A DNA stretch of 64,000 nucleotides from JACNIZ01 sp964344765 (lineage in GTDB: Bacteria > Planctomycetota > UBA1135). Of this stretch, positions 25,186-34,320 are shown piece by piece. Where the stretch lies: positions 1 to 64,000 of the forward strand of contig CAYFOM010000017.1 of assembly GCA_964344765.1 (NCBI GenBank), given 5' to 3'. Position 1 is the first letter of the stretch, and every line of letters starts with the position of its first letter. The notes below the pieces were generated by a model, which searched no databases, was not told the origin of the DNA, and saw nothing but the letters and a program-made list of their open reading frames with translations. Made by a program: the position numbers and the translations under genes.

Positions 25186-28056
25186 GTGGCAGCCAAAAAG
25201 AAGACCAAAGCGAAGAAGTCGGCAAAGAAACGCTCGAGCAAAAAAGCGAAGGGCAAAAGCAAAGCCGCCAACGCCAATCACCTCAGTTTCCTGGGGGAGG
25301 GTGGCCGCATGATCGCCGGCTGGATGGGCGCGTTGGTCATCGGCATCGGCTCGCTGATCTCGTGGATCGCACGCCGCACCTGGGAAGCCTTGCACGGCCA
25401 ACGCGGACGTCAACCTCTAGGCATGATGCTGATCGCGATTTCCATCTTCGCGTTGGTTGCGTTGGTGAGTTATGCCGTAGGTGACCCCGGCTCCAACTGG
25501 TCAGGGCGAATCGGACACAGTCTGGCAGACGGATTGCTTCGTTTCCTCGGCTACGGCGCATTTTTGATCCCCGCCTTTGGCATCTTCTGGGGATTCGCGC
25601 GCTTGCTTCGCCATGCCGAAGGAAGCAGTGCGGTGCTTAAGCTCACCGGCGTTTTGGTATTGGCACTCACCGTTTCGCTGAGCGCGCGCGGCCTAACCGG
25701 CGACGTCGCCGCGACGATGATGCTGCCCAATGGTCCGGGTGGTTGGTTCGGCAATAGGTTCTACCCGAACATTCGTGGAGCACTCGGCCAGTTTGGCGTG
25801 GTGACTTTGCTGGTGTTGCTGGGTGGGTTGTCCTCGCTGTTTGCCACCGAATGGGCGTTTGTGCCGTTGATTCGCGACTTGGCGCGCAAAGGACGCGAGA
25901 GTTTGCGCCAACCGAATCTGCCGCTGCAAGCCGAGCGACCGAGCTTGCGTGAGCAGACCAAGCGCAATCACGAAATGGCTAGCCAAGGCGTTAGGGGTGC
26001 TTGGGGCAAGTTCAAGCGCTTGCTGTCGCCGTTCCACCCGCCGGGTGAGGCTGCTGGAGCTTCCGGCAATGCCGCAGATGTGGCGGGGGATGGTGCCGCC
26101 CAAGGTGGGGCGGCTGTCGGGTCAGCCACTGGCGGAGCAGCGGGTGCCGCATCCGGCACGAGTGGTGATGCGGGTGCCCAACCGAATCTACCGCAGCGTC
26201 TAGATACCATTCCGGCAACTCTTCAGGGGAAGCGCTTGGAAGACGGCCAAGCACCTCCTCCATTGGAGGAGCAAAAGCCGCAAACTTCCGCTGCTGCGGC
26301 GAAGGCTGCCGCCGCCGAGCAAGAAGCGGCGAAAAAGCGTGCCGCCGAGCAGAAGAAAGCCGAGGTTGCAGCTGCAACCGCTGCGGCCGCCGCCAAGCAA
26401 GCAGCACAAGCCACGCCTGGCGAAGCCAAAGTCAGCGCGGCATCGGCGGCGTCGGCTGGGGTTTCGTCGGCGAAGTTGGCGGAATTGGAGGCCGGAGCCG
26501 GCGGATCGTTGCCCGGGATTTCGGAGGCGCCGGAAGAGCGGCACCATGCGTTGGATTTCGACAAAGAACCGGCCAAAAAACGTCGCAAGAAGCCGCGCTT
26601 GGATTCGCTGCCGGATCCGGGCGTATTGGAGCGTGGCGAGGTCGTCGATCGATCCAAAGCGCAGGCCGAAATCGATTCGCTGGGACGTCAACTGCAAGAC
26701 GCCTTTGATGCATTCGGCTTGGACGGCCGCGTGGTCGGCGCCGAACGCGGACCGACGCTAACGCTGTTCGAGGTGCAATTGGCCACCGGCGTGTCGGTGA
26801 AGAAGCTCAATAACCAGCGCGACGACTTGGGCGTGGCTTTGGGCAGTCACGGTGTGCGCATTGTTTATCCGCTACCCGGTCGAACCACCGTCGGCATTGA
26901 GGTGCCGAACTTGAAGCGTGATCCGGTGCGTTTGAAAGACGTCTACGAAGGCGCCGACCTGACTTGGGAGAAGAATCGCCTGCCGATGGTGCTGGGTCGC
27001 GACACGCTAGGTAGTCCGGCGGTCGAAGACTTGGCGAAGATGCCGCACATGCTGATTGCAGGTACAACCGGCTCGGGTAAGTCGGTGTGCTTGAACTCGA
27101 TTTTGCTGACCATGCTGCTGCGGCGCACGCCGGAGCAGGTGCGCATGGTGCTGATCGATCCGAAGCAGGTTGAATTGCAGCTTTATCAAGACATTCCGCA
27201 CCTGCTGTGTCCGGTGGTTACCGACATGAAGCGCGCGCCGTTCACGCTGGAATGGGCGGTGCGGGCGATGGAGGATCGGCTGCATCAATTCAAGCTGGCA
27301 GGAGTGCGCAACATCAGCGATTACAACGCGCTGTCGCCGACCGAGCTGAAGAAGCGCGTCGGCGAGGCTTACGACCCGGAAGAATTCCCGGACGCCATTC
27401 CATATTTCGTGCTCGTGATCGACGAACTGGCCGACTTGATGATGGTGTCGAAGAAGGAGGTCGAGATCGCGATTTCGCGATTGGCCGCCAAGGCGCGGGC
27501 TGCCGGTATTCACTTGCTGGTTGCCACGCAGCGTCCGTCCACCGACGTGGTCACCGGTTTGATCAAGATGAACTTGCCGGTGCGCATGGCCTTCCGCGTG
27601 ACCTCGCTGGTTGATAGCCGCGTGATTCTCGACGAAGGCGGTGCCGAAGCGCTGCTGGGCAATGGTGACTTCCTCTACCGCCCGCCTGGTGCCAGCAGCA
27701 TGACGCGTGGCCAGGGCGCGTTTGTGTCGGAAGAAGAGGTGCGCAAGATTTGCGATCACCTGCGCGAAAACGGCAAGCCGGAGTTCCTCGAGGACCTGGT
27801 GCAAATGAAGGGCGCAGCCGGCGGCGGCGGCGAGGTCGACGACCCGCTGTACGACGACGCGGTGCGCATCATTCTGCAATCAGGACGCGGTTCGGCGTCG
27901 CTGCTGCAGCGCGCGTTGTCGATCGGATATACCCGCGCCAGCCGCCTCATCGATATCATGACCGAGCAAGGTGTGCTGGGTCCCTTCGTCGGCTCCAAGG
28001 CTCGTGAAGTGATGCTGACGGTCGAAGAATGGGAAGCGCAGCAAGGTTCGGAATAA
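25186..28056 (+). CDS. ftsK: DNA translocase FtsK/SpoIIIE
   Basis: 956 residues. FtsK pumps chromosomal DNA at the division septum. A lysine-rich N-terminus (about 1-30) precedes about four to five membrane helices (about 45-230), then a long Ala/Glu/Gln-rich linker (about 270-440), the alpha/beta motor and the C-terminal winged-helix gamma domain (DDPLYDDAVRIILQSGRGSASLLQR). Walker A GTTGSGKS is at 626-633, Walker B in YFVLVIDELADLMM, and LVATQRPSTDVVTGLIK is typical. The start is GTG after a GAGGGCAGGAG ribosome site. It is followed by rimO. Confidence 0.96.
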   Translation: MAAKKKTKAKKSAKKRSSKKAKGKSKAANANHLSFLGEGGRMIAGWMGALVIGIGSLISWIARRTWEALHGQRGRQPLGMMLIAISIFALVALVSYAVGDPGSNWSGRIGHSLADGLLRFLGYGAFLIPAFGIFWGFARLLRHAEGSSAVLKLTGVLVLALTVSLSARGLTGDVAATMMLPNGPGGWFGNRFYPNIRGALGQFGVVTLLVLLGGLSSLFATEWAFVPLIRDLARKGRESLRQPNLPLQAERPSLREQTKRNHEMASQGVRGAWGKFKRLLSPFHPPGEAAGASGNAADVAGDGAAQGGAAVGSATGGAAGAASGTSGDAGAQPNLPQRLDTIPATLQGKRLEDGQAPPPLEEQKPQTSAAAAKAAAAEQEAAKKRAAEQKKAEVAAATAAAAAKQAAQATPGEAKVSAASAASAGVSSAKLAELEAGAGGSLPGISEAPEERHHALDFDKEPAKKRRKKPRLDSLPDPGVLERGEVVDRSKAQAEIDSLGRQLQDAFDAFGLDGRVVGAERGPTLTLFEVQLATGVSVKKLNNQRDDLGVALGSHGVRIVYPLPGRTTVGIEVPNLKRDPVRLKDVYEGADLTWEKNRLPMVLGRDTLGSPAVEDLAKMPHMLIAGTTGSGKSVCLNSILLTMLLRRTPEQVRMVLIDPKQVELQLYQDIPHLLCPVVTDMKRAPFTLEWAVRAMEDRLHQFKLAGVRNISDYNALSPTELKKRVGEAYDPEEFPDAIPYFVLVIDELADLMMVSKKEVEIAISRLAAKARAAGIHLLVATQRPSTDVVTGLIKMNLPVRMAFRVTSLVDSRVILDEGGAEALLGNGDFLYRPPGASSMTRGQGAFVSEEEVRKICDHLRENGKPEFLEDLVQMKGAAGGGGEVDDPLYDDAVRIILQSGRGSASLLQRALSIGYTRASRLIDIMTEQGVLGPFVGSKAREVMLTVEEWEAQQGSE

Positions 28057-28089
28057 CCGCCACCGCTTCCTTTTGCGGAGGCCGCCGTC

Positions 28090-29430
28090 ATGACTAGCAA
28101 AGACATTCACGTCGCACTGGTGCACCTGGGTTGTGCGCGCAACCTGATCGATTCCGAGAACATCCTTGGGCGCCTCGGTGCTGAGGGGTTCACGCTGACC
28201 GGGGATGTCGGCGCGGCCGATGTTGCGGTGTTGAATACATGCTCGTTCATTGGCGATGCGCGAGATGAATCGGAAGCGGCGATTGAGGAGCTGCTGGATG
28301 CCAAAAAGCAGGGCGCACTACGGTCCGTCATTGTGGCCGGCTGCCTGCCTGAGAAGTTTCTGCCCGAGGTCGAAGCGCGCTTTCCCGATGTCGACGCCTT
28401 CCTTGGCCTGAGTGATTACTCAAACATCGCACGCATCGTCGAAGAGGTGTTGCGCGGTCGCAAGGTACGCGTGGATTCCGGTGGTCGCGCGCCGCAAGGT
28501 CAGGGTGAGCTTCTGCGCCTGCTGCAAACACCGCGAAGTTATGCCTATTTGCGGCCGTCGCATGGCTGCGATCACAACTGCGCCTTCTGCATCATTCCCG
28601 ATATCCGCGGCCGCCAATCGAGCAAACCTGTTGCCACCGTGGTGTCCGAAGTCGAGCAACTGGTCGCCCAGGGAGTGCGCGAGGTCGTCGTGGTTGCCGA
28701 AGACACCACTGGTTACGGCACCGATGGCGGTGCCGGCGATGCCCGCCTTCCCGAGTTGGTTGAAGCCATGGCTCAGGTCGAGGGTTTGCGTTGGCTGCGC
28801 TTGATGTACGCCTACCCGAACGCATTCCCCTGGCGGCTGACCGATGTGATGAATGCGCACGACAACGTGGTGCCGTATTTGGACATCCCAATGCAGCACA
28901 TCTCCACCCCGGTGCTGAAGCGCATGCGCCGCGGCGGCTCCAGCGACTCGGTGCGCCGCATCCTCGACCGCCTGCGCGACGAAGTTCCGGGCATTACCCT
29001 GCGTTCGACGGTGCTGGTCGGTCACCCCGGCGAGGGCGAAGCCGAATTCACCGAGTTGATGGACTTCCTCGATGAATACCGCCTCGATCGCGTCGGCGCC
29101 TTCGCTTATTCGCCCGAGCGCGGCACTCCGGCCGGCGACGACGAAGACCGCTGCAGCCACGAAGAAGCGATGCAGCGCCAAGCTTTGGTCATGCAACTGC
29201 AAGGGCAAATCCACTCCGAGTTGCAGCTACAACGCGTCGGCCAGACCTGCGAAGTGTTGATCGACGAAAGCGACGGCGATTGGGCCATCGGCCGTACCCA
29301 CGCCGATGCGCCGGAAGTGGATTCCATCGTTCAGATTCACGATCCGCAACACAATTTGAGCACCGGATCGATGCTGATGGCTACGATAACCGCCGCGGAC
29401 GGCTACGATCTCACAGCGGAGCCCGCCTAA
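28090..29430 (+). CDS. rimO: Ribosomal protein S12 methylthiotransferase RimO
   Basis: 446 residues. It adds a methylthio group to an Asp of ribosomal protein S12 by radical SAM chemistry. The N-terminal domain begins HLGCARNLIDSENILGRL, with the other Cys ligands in LNTCSFIGDAR and VAGCLPEKF. The radical SAM cluster is CDHNCAFC at 160-167 (Cys160, 164 and 167), followed by RGRQSSKP. A TRAM domain closes the protein. The wording CARNLIDSE fits RimO rather than MiaB. A GGAGG ribosome site lies upstream. Confidence 0.95.
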   Translation: MTSKDIHVALVHLGCARNLIDSENILGRLGAEGFTLTGDVGAADVAVLNTCSFIGDARDESEAAIEELLDAKKQGALRSVIVAGCLPEKFLPEVEARFPDVDAFLGLSDYSNIARIVEEVLRGRKVRVDSGGRAPQGQGELLRLLQTPRSYAYLRPSHGCDHNCAFCIIPDIRGRQSSKPVATVVSEVEQLVAQGVREVVVVAEDTTGYGTDGGAGDARLPELVEAMAQVEGLRWLRLMYAYPNAFPWRLTDVMNAHDNVVPYLDIPMQHISTPVLKRMRRGGSSDSVRRILDRLRDEVPGITLRSTVLVGHPGEGEAEFTELMDFLDEYRLDRVGAFAYSPERGTPAGDDEDRCSHEEAMQRQALVMQLQGQIHSELQLQRVGQTCEVLIDESDGDWAIGRTHADAPEVDSIVQIHDPQHNLSTGSMLMATITAADGYDLTAEPA

Positions 29431-29442
29431 ACTTCCTCCCCA

Positions 29443-30087
29443 ATGGACAGCAAGCAAATCCCGAATATCGTTACGATGAGCCGCCTGGTTCTGGCGGTGG
29501 CGGCGTTTTGGTTTATGGGCGAGGTGCTCGAACACGGCACGGTCGGCGACGAGGCTTCCAGCGACGCGTTTTGGGCTTTCTGGTTGTTCCTACTCGCGTC
29601 GATTTCCGACTTCCTCGACGGCTATCTGGCACGCAAATACAACTGGGTCACCGCCTTCGGCCGCGTCGCCGATCCGGTGGTCGACAAAGTTTTGACCCTC
29701 GGCTCGCTGACCTACCTGGCTGCAACACCTGCATACGCCCGCGACGGCGATTTACTAGCTGTCATGCCTGTGTGGGCCGTGGTGCTGATGATGGCGCGCG
29801 AATTCCTGGTCACAGCATTGCGCGGCCTGGTGGAAAGTCGCGGCCTGTCCTTCGGCGCCGACCGCTACGGCAAGCTGAAGCTGATCATTCAGGTGGTGTA
29901 CATCGCCATCCCGTTGGGGATCATGGGCGGCATCCCGCGCTTCCTCTACCTGGACTTCTTGGTATTCACCAGGCAACCGCACCTGTTTGCGGCGCTATTC
30001 GTTGCCATGGTTGGACTTACGGTGCTGTCCGGTGTGAATTACATCGTCCGTGGCGCCAAGTTGCTAAGCCAAGCCCCTGCGGAATGA
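29443..30087 (+). CDS. pgsA: CDP-diacylglycerol-glycerol-3-phosphate 3-phosphatidyltransferase
   Basis: 214 residues, integral membrane. It makes phosphatidylglycerol phosphate, the committed step to PG and cardiolipin. The CDP-alcohol phosphotransferase motif DG-x2-AR-x8-G-x3-D-x3-D is complete (DGYLARK...FGRVADPVVDK, about residues 59-82). Several hydrophobic helices follow. N-terminal NIVTMSRLVLA is typical of PgsA. It lies 12 bp after rimO and its stop overlaps the next start (ATGA). Confidence 0.92.
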   Translation: MDSKQIPNIVTMSRLVLAVAAFWFMGEVLEHGTVGDEASSDAFWAFWLFLLASISDFLDGYLARKYNWVTAFGRVADPVVDKVLTLGSLTYLAATPAYARDGDLLAVMPVWAVVLMMAREFLVTALRGLVESRGLSFGADRYGKLKLIIQVVYIAIPLGIMGGIPRFLYLDFLVFTRQPHLFAALFVAMVGLTVLSGVNYIVRGAKLLSQAPAE

Positions 30088-30971
30088 ACCTCCTGAAAGA
30101 CGAAATATTAAACCTGCTCGACCAAGCCGACGGTCTCCCCGCCGCCGAACGCACCGAGCTCGCCACCCTGATTCGCGGCTGGGCCGACGCCCAGGCCGAG
30201 GGTGAATGCGAACCAGCCGACGGCTTCCCCGGCAAGTTCGGCATGATCGGTGAATCGCCGGAAATGCAGGCGGTGTTTGAGCTGATCGCGTGCGTCATGC
30301 ATACCGACGTGCCCATTTTGGTCACCGGCGAAACCGGTACCGGCAAGGAGCTGATTGCCAGCGCGCTGCACGATTATGGTCCGCGGCGTAAAGGACCGTT
30401 TGTAGCGGTGAATTGCGCTGCGATTCCGGCGTCGCTTTTGGAAAGTGAGATCTTTGGTCACGTCAAAGGCGCTTTCACCGGAGCTCACAAAGATCGCAAA
30501 GGCTACGCTGAAGCAGCCAACCACGGCACCTTGTTCTTGGATGAGATCGGCGAAATGCCGGTGGAAATGCAAGCCAAGTTGCTGCGCTTCCTCCAAGAGG
30601 GTGAAGTACGTCCCGTCGGTGGCAATAAGGTCAGCATCGTCGATGTAAGGGTTGTAGCTGCAACCAACCGAGATTTGGCCGACCGCATTAAGGCCGGCGA
30701 ATTCCGCGAAGACCTTTACTACCGGTTGGCGGTCCTAACTTTGTCGCTGCCCGCCCTGCGCGAACGCAAAACCGATATTGCCCACCTGGCCAAGTTCCTT
30801 CTATCTAAAAACAAAGGTGAAGGTTTGCCCACCGCCAAGCTCGATGATTCGGCGATGCAGGCACTGCAGCAGTCCGATTGGCCCGGCAATATCCGTCAAC
30901 TTCAGAACGAGCTGACCCGCGCAGCCGCATTCGCCAAAGGCGGCGTGCTTACTTCCAAGGATTTTGAATAA
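30084..30971 (+). CDS. Sigma-54-type AAA+ activator lacking a DNA-binding domain
   Basis: 295 residues from the ATG overlapping the pgsA stop. After a 50-residue N-terminus comes a full sigma-54-interacting AAA+ domain: Walker A GETGTGKE (82-89), the sigma-54 contact loop GAFTGA (129-134), Walker B GTLFLDEIGE (148-157), sensor ATNRD, the arginine-finger region REDLYYRL and WPGNIRQLQNEL (266-277). The chain ends about 18 residues later, with no Fis-type helix-turn-helix and no receiver or GAF domain. It therefore probably activates RpoN from solution or serves as a module for a partner. A 6-bp palindrome spans its stop codon and that of the convergent glycosyltransferase. Confidence 0.88.
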   Translation: MNLLKDEILNLLDQADGLPAAERTELATLIRGWADAQAEGECEPADGFPGKFGMIGESPEMQAVFELIACVMHTDVPILVTGETGTGKELIASALHDYGPRRKGPFVAVNCAAIPASLLESEIFGHVKGAFTGAHKDRKGYAEAANHGTLFLDEIGEMPVEMQAKLLRFLQEGEVRPVGGNKVSIVDVRVVAATNRDLADRIKAGEFREDLYYRLAVLTLSLPALRERKTDIAHLAKFLLSKNKGEGLPTAKLDDSAMQALQQSDWPGNIRQLQNELTRAAAFAKGGVLTSKDFE

Positions 30972-30980
30972 GCGCCGCGC

Positions 30981-32138
30981 TTAGGCAGGGAGCGACATCG
31001 CCTTGTCGTAAGCCTGCAGTGTTTGCCGCGCCGCTTCTTCCCAGGTGAATTTCAGCGCATGGGCCAAGCCCTGCTGCTGAAGCCGCTTTTTTTGGCCTTC
31101 GTCATCCTGAATTTGCAGCATGGTTCGCGCAATGGATGCCGGATCATTGGGTTGGAACAGCAGCGCATTGCCGCCGGTCGCTTCTGGTAGGGCGCCGCGG
31201 TTCGAGCAAAGCACCGGCGTACCGGCGGCCATGGCCTCAAGCACGGTGATCCCGGTTCCTTCGTGATAAGCCGGATGAACCATGGCCTCGGCGCCGGCCA
31301 CCACATGGGCCAATTCTTCTTGCGGCAAGAAACCCGGGAAGTGAAGGCGATCCTGTAGCCGTGGCCGAGCCCGGCAAGCCTTGATGATGGACTCGGAACG
31401 CCACCCATGGGGACCCACCAGCGCCAAATCCGAGGTCAATCCTTGAGTCAACGCCATTTCATAGCCGTCGACGAGGTTCTTCAGGTTTTTGCGCGGCTCC
31501 AATGCTCCGAGGAAAACCAAGTACGGACGTTTGTCCAAGCCATATTTAGCCTGAGTGCGGTCAATCAAATGGCGGTTGCCGCGTGCCGTGGTGAAATCCT
31601 TGGCGGTACCGGGATGAATCACCGTGGTGCGCCCGCGTGGAACCCGGTAAAGCCGCACCAAATCCTCGCGCGTGCCTTGGCTGGTGCAAATCCACATGCA
31701 AACCCGGTTGGCAATGCTGCGGAAGCCCTGCTCCAACCGTGCAACTTGCTTTGGCTGGAATAGCTGCGGGTGATTGTGATGCAGCAAAGACTGCACGCTG
31801 ACCACCACCCGTGCCTGGGTGCGCAAGAACCAGCGTGGGTGGCTGAGGTGCAATAGGTCGATTTGCCCGGGCCCTAGCCATTCGGTGCGCAACCCCAGCC
31901 GTCCCAGGGTGGCCAATAATGACGACGACGCCCAATGGTGATGAACGCCGGCGCCTGTGGCCGCCAATGCAGTGAGCATCGATGTGCGCCAAGGGTATGC
32001 GCTGGCCGACAGGATGGAAAACTGGCTCGGATCTTCCGCTTGATCCAGCAATGCCGGAAGGAGTTGACGCCAAGAAGCGTCGGCTCCACCCCGGATGTGT
32101 TGCCGGGTGAGCCGTCTTCCGTCTAAAAGTACGCGCAT
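30981..32138 (-). CDS. GT4-family glycosyltransferase
   Basis: 385 residues, GT-B fold. The N-terminus MRVLLDGRRLTRQHIRGGADA is the acceptor domain (block RVLLDGRRLTRQ). The donor-binding domain contains VFLGALEPRKNLKNLVDGY and the E-x7-E nucleotide-sugar motif in HEGTGITVLEAMAAGTPVLCSN (block EGTGITVLEAMAAGTPV). Such enzymes build cell-surface polysaccharide or modify lipids; donor and acceptor cannot be told. It shares the layout of the GT4 at 39229-40338. Both stand alone rather than in a polysaccharide cluster. Convergent with the AAA+ gene, 9 bp between. Confidence 0.87.
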   Translation of the reverse strand: MRVLLDGRRLTRQHIRGGADASWRQLLPALLDQAEDPSQFSILSASAYPWRTSMLTALAATGAGVHHHWASSSLLATLGRLGLRTEWLGPGQIDLLHLSHPRWFLRTQARVVVSVQSLLHHNHPQLFQPKQVARLEQGFRSIANRVCMWICTSQGTREDLVRLYRVPRGRTTVIHPGTAKDFTTARGNRHLIDRTQAKYGLDKRPYLVFLGALEPRKNLKNLVDGYEMALTQGLTSDLALVGPHGWRSESIIKACRARPRLQDRLHFPGFLPQEELAHVVAGAEAMVHPAYHEGTGITVLEAMAAGTPVLCSNRGALPEATGGNALLFQPNDPASIARTMLQIQDDEGQKKRLQQQGLAHALKFTWEEAARQTLQAYDKAMSLPA

Positions 32139-32736
32139 TGCGAAGAATTTTTGTGGCTGGTTGGATTCTTCAGAGCCACCTATTAATGGTAGTGGCCTCG
32201 GTCGGTTTCCGTTCCGTTCCGGCCGCTACATGTGGTAGGCATCCTAGTCGCGTTCCTCCTAATGCCGAGATTTTATAAGAATTTGGAGTAAAAAACTGAT
32301 AAATGGCCATAAGTGGTTTCAGTTAAACGCTTTATGGGGATCATGAGGGGCTATCTTTAAGTTTAGTGCTTTTGCAAGCTATGCAATTGCGCACGTAAGT
32401 CCTTTGTTTTCATGCCATTGTGTACCTTTAGCCAAAAAGGCCCCGATCTTGGGAGAAATAGGAAAACAGCCCAATTCCGGGTCGATGGTTACGGGAAGGA
32501 CTTCAGCACATTGCTTCGGTTCTTGCAGAAAGGGCTTGCATCCCTAAGCCGTCACGGCAAAATGTTTCGCCAACTTTCTAAACGGTCCCCCAAGGGCTTG
32601 AAAGTTGACTTGAAAATTCGCTGCTTGCACCCCTTTCCCCGGGTGGGACTCGACCTTCGTCGAATCCTAGCAATCAGAGAATTCACTCCCCGCACGGGGA
32701 AACCACTCAGCCTCTCCAGGCTTCTAGGAGGAAGTG
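32139..32736 (+). other. 598-bp intergenic region upstream of the porin-like gene
   Basis: No convincing protein is seen. The middle (about 32270-32420) is AT-rich compared with its surroundings (TATAAG, TTTAAG) and could hold promoters for the porin-like gene. Small inverted repeats occur: TTGCA-AGCTA-TGCAA near 32370, GCCG-TCA-CGGC near 32550 and CCCCGCACGGGG near 32690. A reading frame at 32412-32873 runs into the porin gene and has no ribosome site or recognisable domain. A long regulated leader or a small RNA gene is possible but unproven. Confidence 0.5.
32727..32732 (+). promoter_or_regulatory. Strong ribosome-binding site of the porin-like gene
   Basis: AGGAGG lies four bases before the ATG at 32737 and decides this ATG over the GTG one codon upstream. 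It is the most complete Shine-Dalgarno match I noticed in the window. Confidence 0.75.
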
Positions 32737-33987
32737 ATGAAGGTTCACATGATCACATTGGCGGCAATTGCTGCTGCATCCCTGAGTGCTCAGGGCGTCG
32801 CCCAACAGGGCGAGCAGTCCCTCGAGCGCGCTCTGGCCGATCTCAACAACGGCCTCACTGCTCCGGCAGGTAGCTCTTCTTACGACATTAGCGGCGACGC
32901 TCGCTTGCGTAACCTGTACACGTCCGGTGGCACTTCCAAGGACGTGGACACTCGTGCTCGCTTGAACTTCGAGTTCAACGTAAACGAGAACGCTGGCGCC
33001 GTCGTGAGCATCCTTGGTTTCGAGCACTGGGGTACCCAGGTCGCCGATACCGCAACTGGTAGCAAGACTGGCATCAACAACGTTGCCGGCTTGGCGCCTG
33101 GTCATGACACTCGCATCGATCAGGCTTACTACTGGGCTCACGATTTGTTCGGCGATGGTGGCACCGCGACTCTCGGCCGTAAGTACTTCACCGTTGGCTC
33201 CGGCCGCATTCTTGGTTCGGATGACTGGGATCAGTCGCCGTCGAAGCAAACTGGTCTGTGGTACGCCCACGAGGCTGGTGGCCTGAACTTCCAGGCTTTC
33301 TTCATTAACGCCCAGGATGGTGGCGGTCTGAGTGGTGGTCTCTACCCCAGCGAAGACTACTTCGGTTTTGCCTTTGATTACGTCTTTGAAGGTGGAGAGA
33401 CCGTTGGCGACATTCATATTTCGCCTTACTTGGTTTCCGCTCGCGACAACGGTTTGACCCTGGAAGATGGCTTCTACTTGGGCGCTGAGTTCTCCGGTAA
33501 CCTGGCTGGTTTCGGCTGGGGTGCTGAGTGGGCCAAGCTCGACGAAGATAGCTCCGGCGTTGGTGGCGGCACTGCTTACGTGCTGAACACCACCATCGGC
33601 TTGGACGCTCTCGAGTCCATCCCGGGCGTTGAAGACGGCAGCTTGTTGCTGCAGATCACCGGCGCTGACGACGACTTCATGCCTCTGGCTCCGGTTTACC
33701 ACGGTGTCGCTGGTTTGCGTGACGCCCTCGGTCGTGGCGGTATCTGGACTCCGGACACCGACACCCTGAGTGCTCACCTCGGCTTCGCTCCTGGTGAAAA
33801 CTGGAACGGCATGATCTCTTACTACGGCGTGGAAGTCGGCTCTGCCGACCTGACCGAATGGGACATCCAGTTCGGTACCACCTTGGTAGACGCTGTTGAC
33901 CTGTGGTTCGGCTACGCCCACACCGATAGCGACGATGGCTTGCCGGATGACGACACCCTGTGGACTGTCATCTCCCTGCCTTTCTAG
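32737..33987 (+). CDS. Porin-like outer-membrane beta-barrel protein
   Basis: 416 residues from the ATG. A signal peptide of about 22 residues (MITLAAIAAASLSAQGVAQ) is followed by a short helical segment, QSLERALADLNNGL, and then alternating amphipathic strands rich in Gly, Asp, Tyr and Phe. ISGDARLRNLY opens the barrel and the chain ends in a terminal phenylalanine (LWTVISLPF), the signal recognised by the BAM machinery. No exact porin family is recognised. A strong ribosome site, codons unlike its neighbours (many GCT, GGT and CGT) and a strong terminator suggest very high expression, as for a major porin. Confidence 0.8.
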   Translation: MKVHMITLAAIAAASLSAQGVAQQGEQSLERALADLNNGLTAPAGSSSYDISGDARLRNLYTSGGTSKDVDTRARLNFEFNVNENAGAVVSILGFEHWGTQVADTATGSKTGINNVAGLAPGHDTRIDQAYYWAHDLFGDGGTATLGRKYFTVGSGRILGSDDWDQSPSKQTGLWYAHEAGGLNFQAFFINAQDGGGLSGGLYPSEDYFGFAFDYVFEGGETVGDIHISPYLVSARDNGLTLEDGFYLGAEFSGNLAGFGWGAEWAKLDEDSSGVGGGTAYVLNTTIGLDALESIPGVEDGSLLLQITGADDDFMPLAPVYHGVAGLRDALGRGGIWTPDTDTLSAHLGFAPGENWNGMISYYGVEVGSADLTEWDIQFGTTLVDAVDLWFGYAHTDSDDGLPDDDTLWTVISLPF

Positions 33988-34008
33988 TCCAGAACTAGAA
34001 ACCAACTT

Positions 34009-34044
34009 AAGGCGAGAGTGCTTAGGCGCTCTCGCCTTTTTTGT
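34009..34044 (+). terminator. Rho-independent terminator of the porin-like gene
   Basis: Stem AAGGCGAGAG / CTCTCGCCTT, extended by a wobble pair and two more pairs, closes on a TTAG loop and is followed by TTTTTTG. It starts 21 bp after the stop codon. Confidence 0.9.
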
Positions 34045-34070
34045 TGGGTATTGGGTTGTGTGGTTCTGGT

Positions 34071-34157
34071 GGTTTTTGCCGGGCCGCGCCGAGGCTTTAC
34101 GCTCCGCGGGGCCGGCTTCGCCGGTCCCAGGCGCCTCGGAGCGGCCCGGCAAAAACC
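34071..34157. repeat. 87-bp long inverted repeat with nested hairpin
   Basis: The outer arms GGTTTTTGCCGGGCCGC and GCGGCCCGGCAAAAACC are exact complements (17 bp), continuing inward after a small bulge with CGAGGC/GCCTCG. The centre holds a second hairpin, GGCCGGC-TTC-GCCGGTC. The element lies 27 bp after the porin terminator, in the 333-bp gap 33988-34320; the rest of that gap shows only AT-rich sequence before the next start. It could be a REP/MITE-like element or a structured RNA end. Confidence 0.7.
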
Positions 34158-34320
34158 CACAGGATCTCAGTCAGTCATTACGCCTCAATTAACAGCAATA
34201 GGGGCCACTTCTTCAATAGGGGTGGGCGGACTAGACAGGCGTTTCGATTTGTAAATGAGATGTAGCTGTTAGGGGTTGGGTCTGTTTATTTGCGGCTTAG
34301 AATTGGTCGATAGGTTAATC

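Noticed and set aside
29280..30083. Long N-terminal extension of the sigma-54 AAA+ protein
   Set aside because: The extension is the out-of-frame reading of rimO and pgsA; the ATGA overlap at 30084 is the natural start.
30969..30983. TAAGCG-CCG-CGCTTA palindrome between convergent genes as a bidirectional terminator
   Set aside because: The arms are mainly the two stop codons and neighbouring bases; no T-tracts follow on either strand.
32412..32873. 153-residue frame upstream of and into the porin-like gene
   Set aside because: No ribosome site, no domain, and it overlaps a well-supported gene start by 137 bp.
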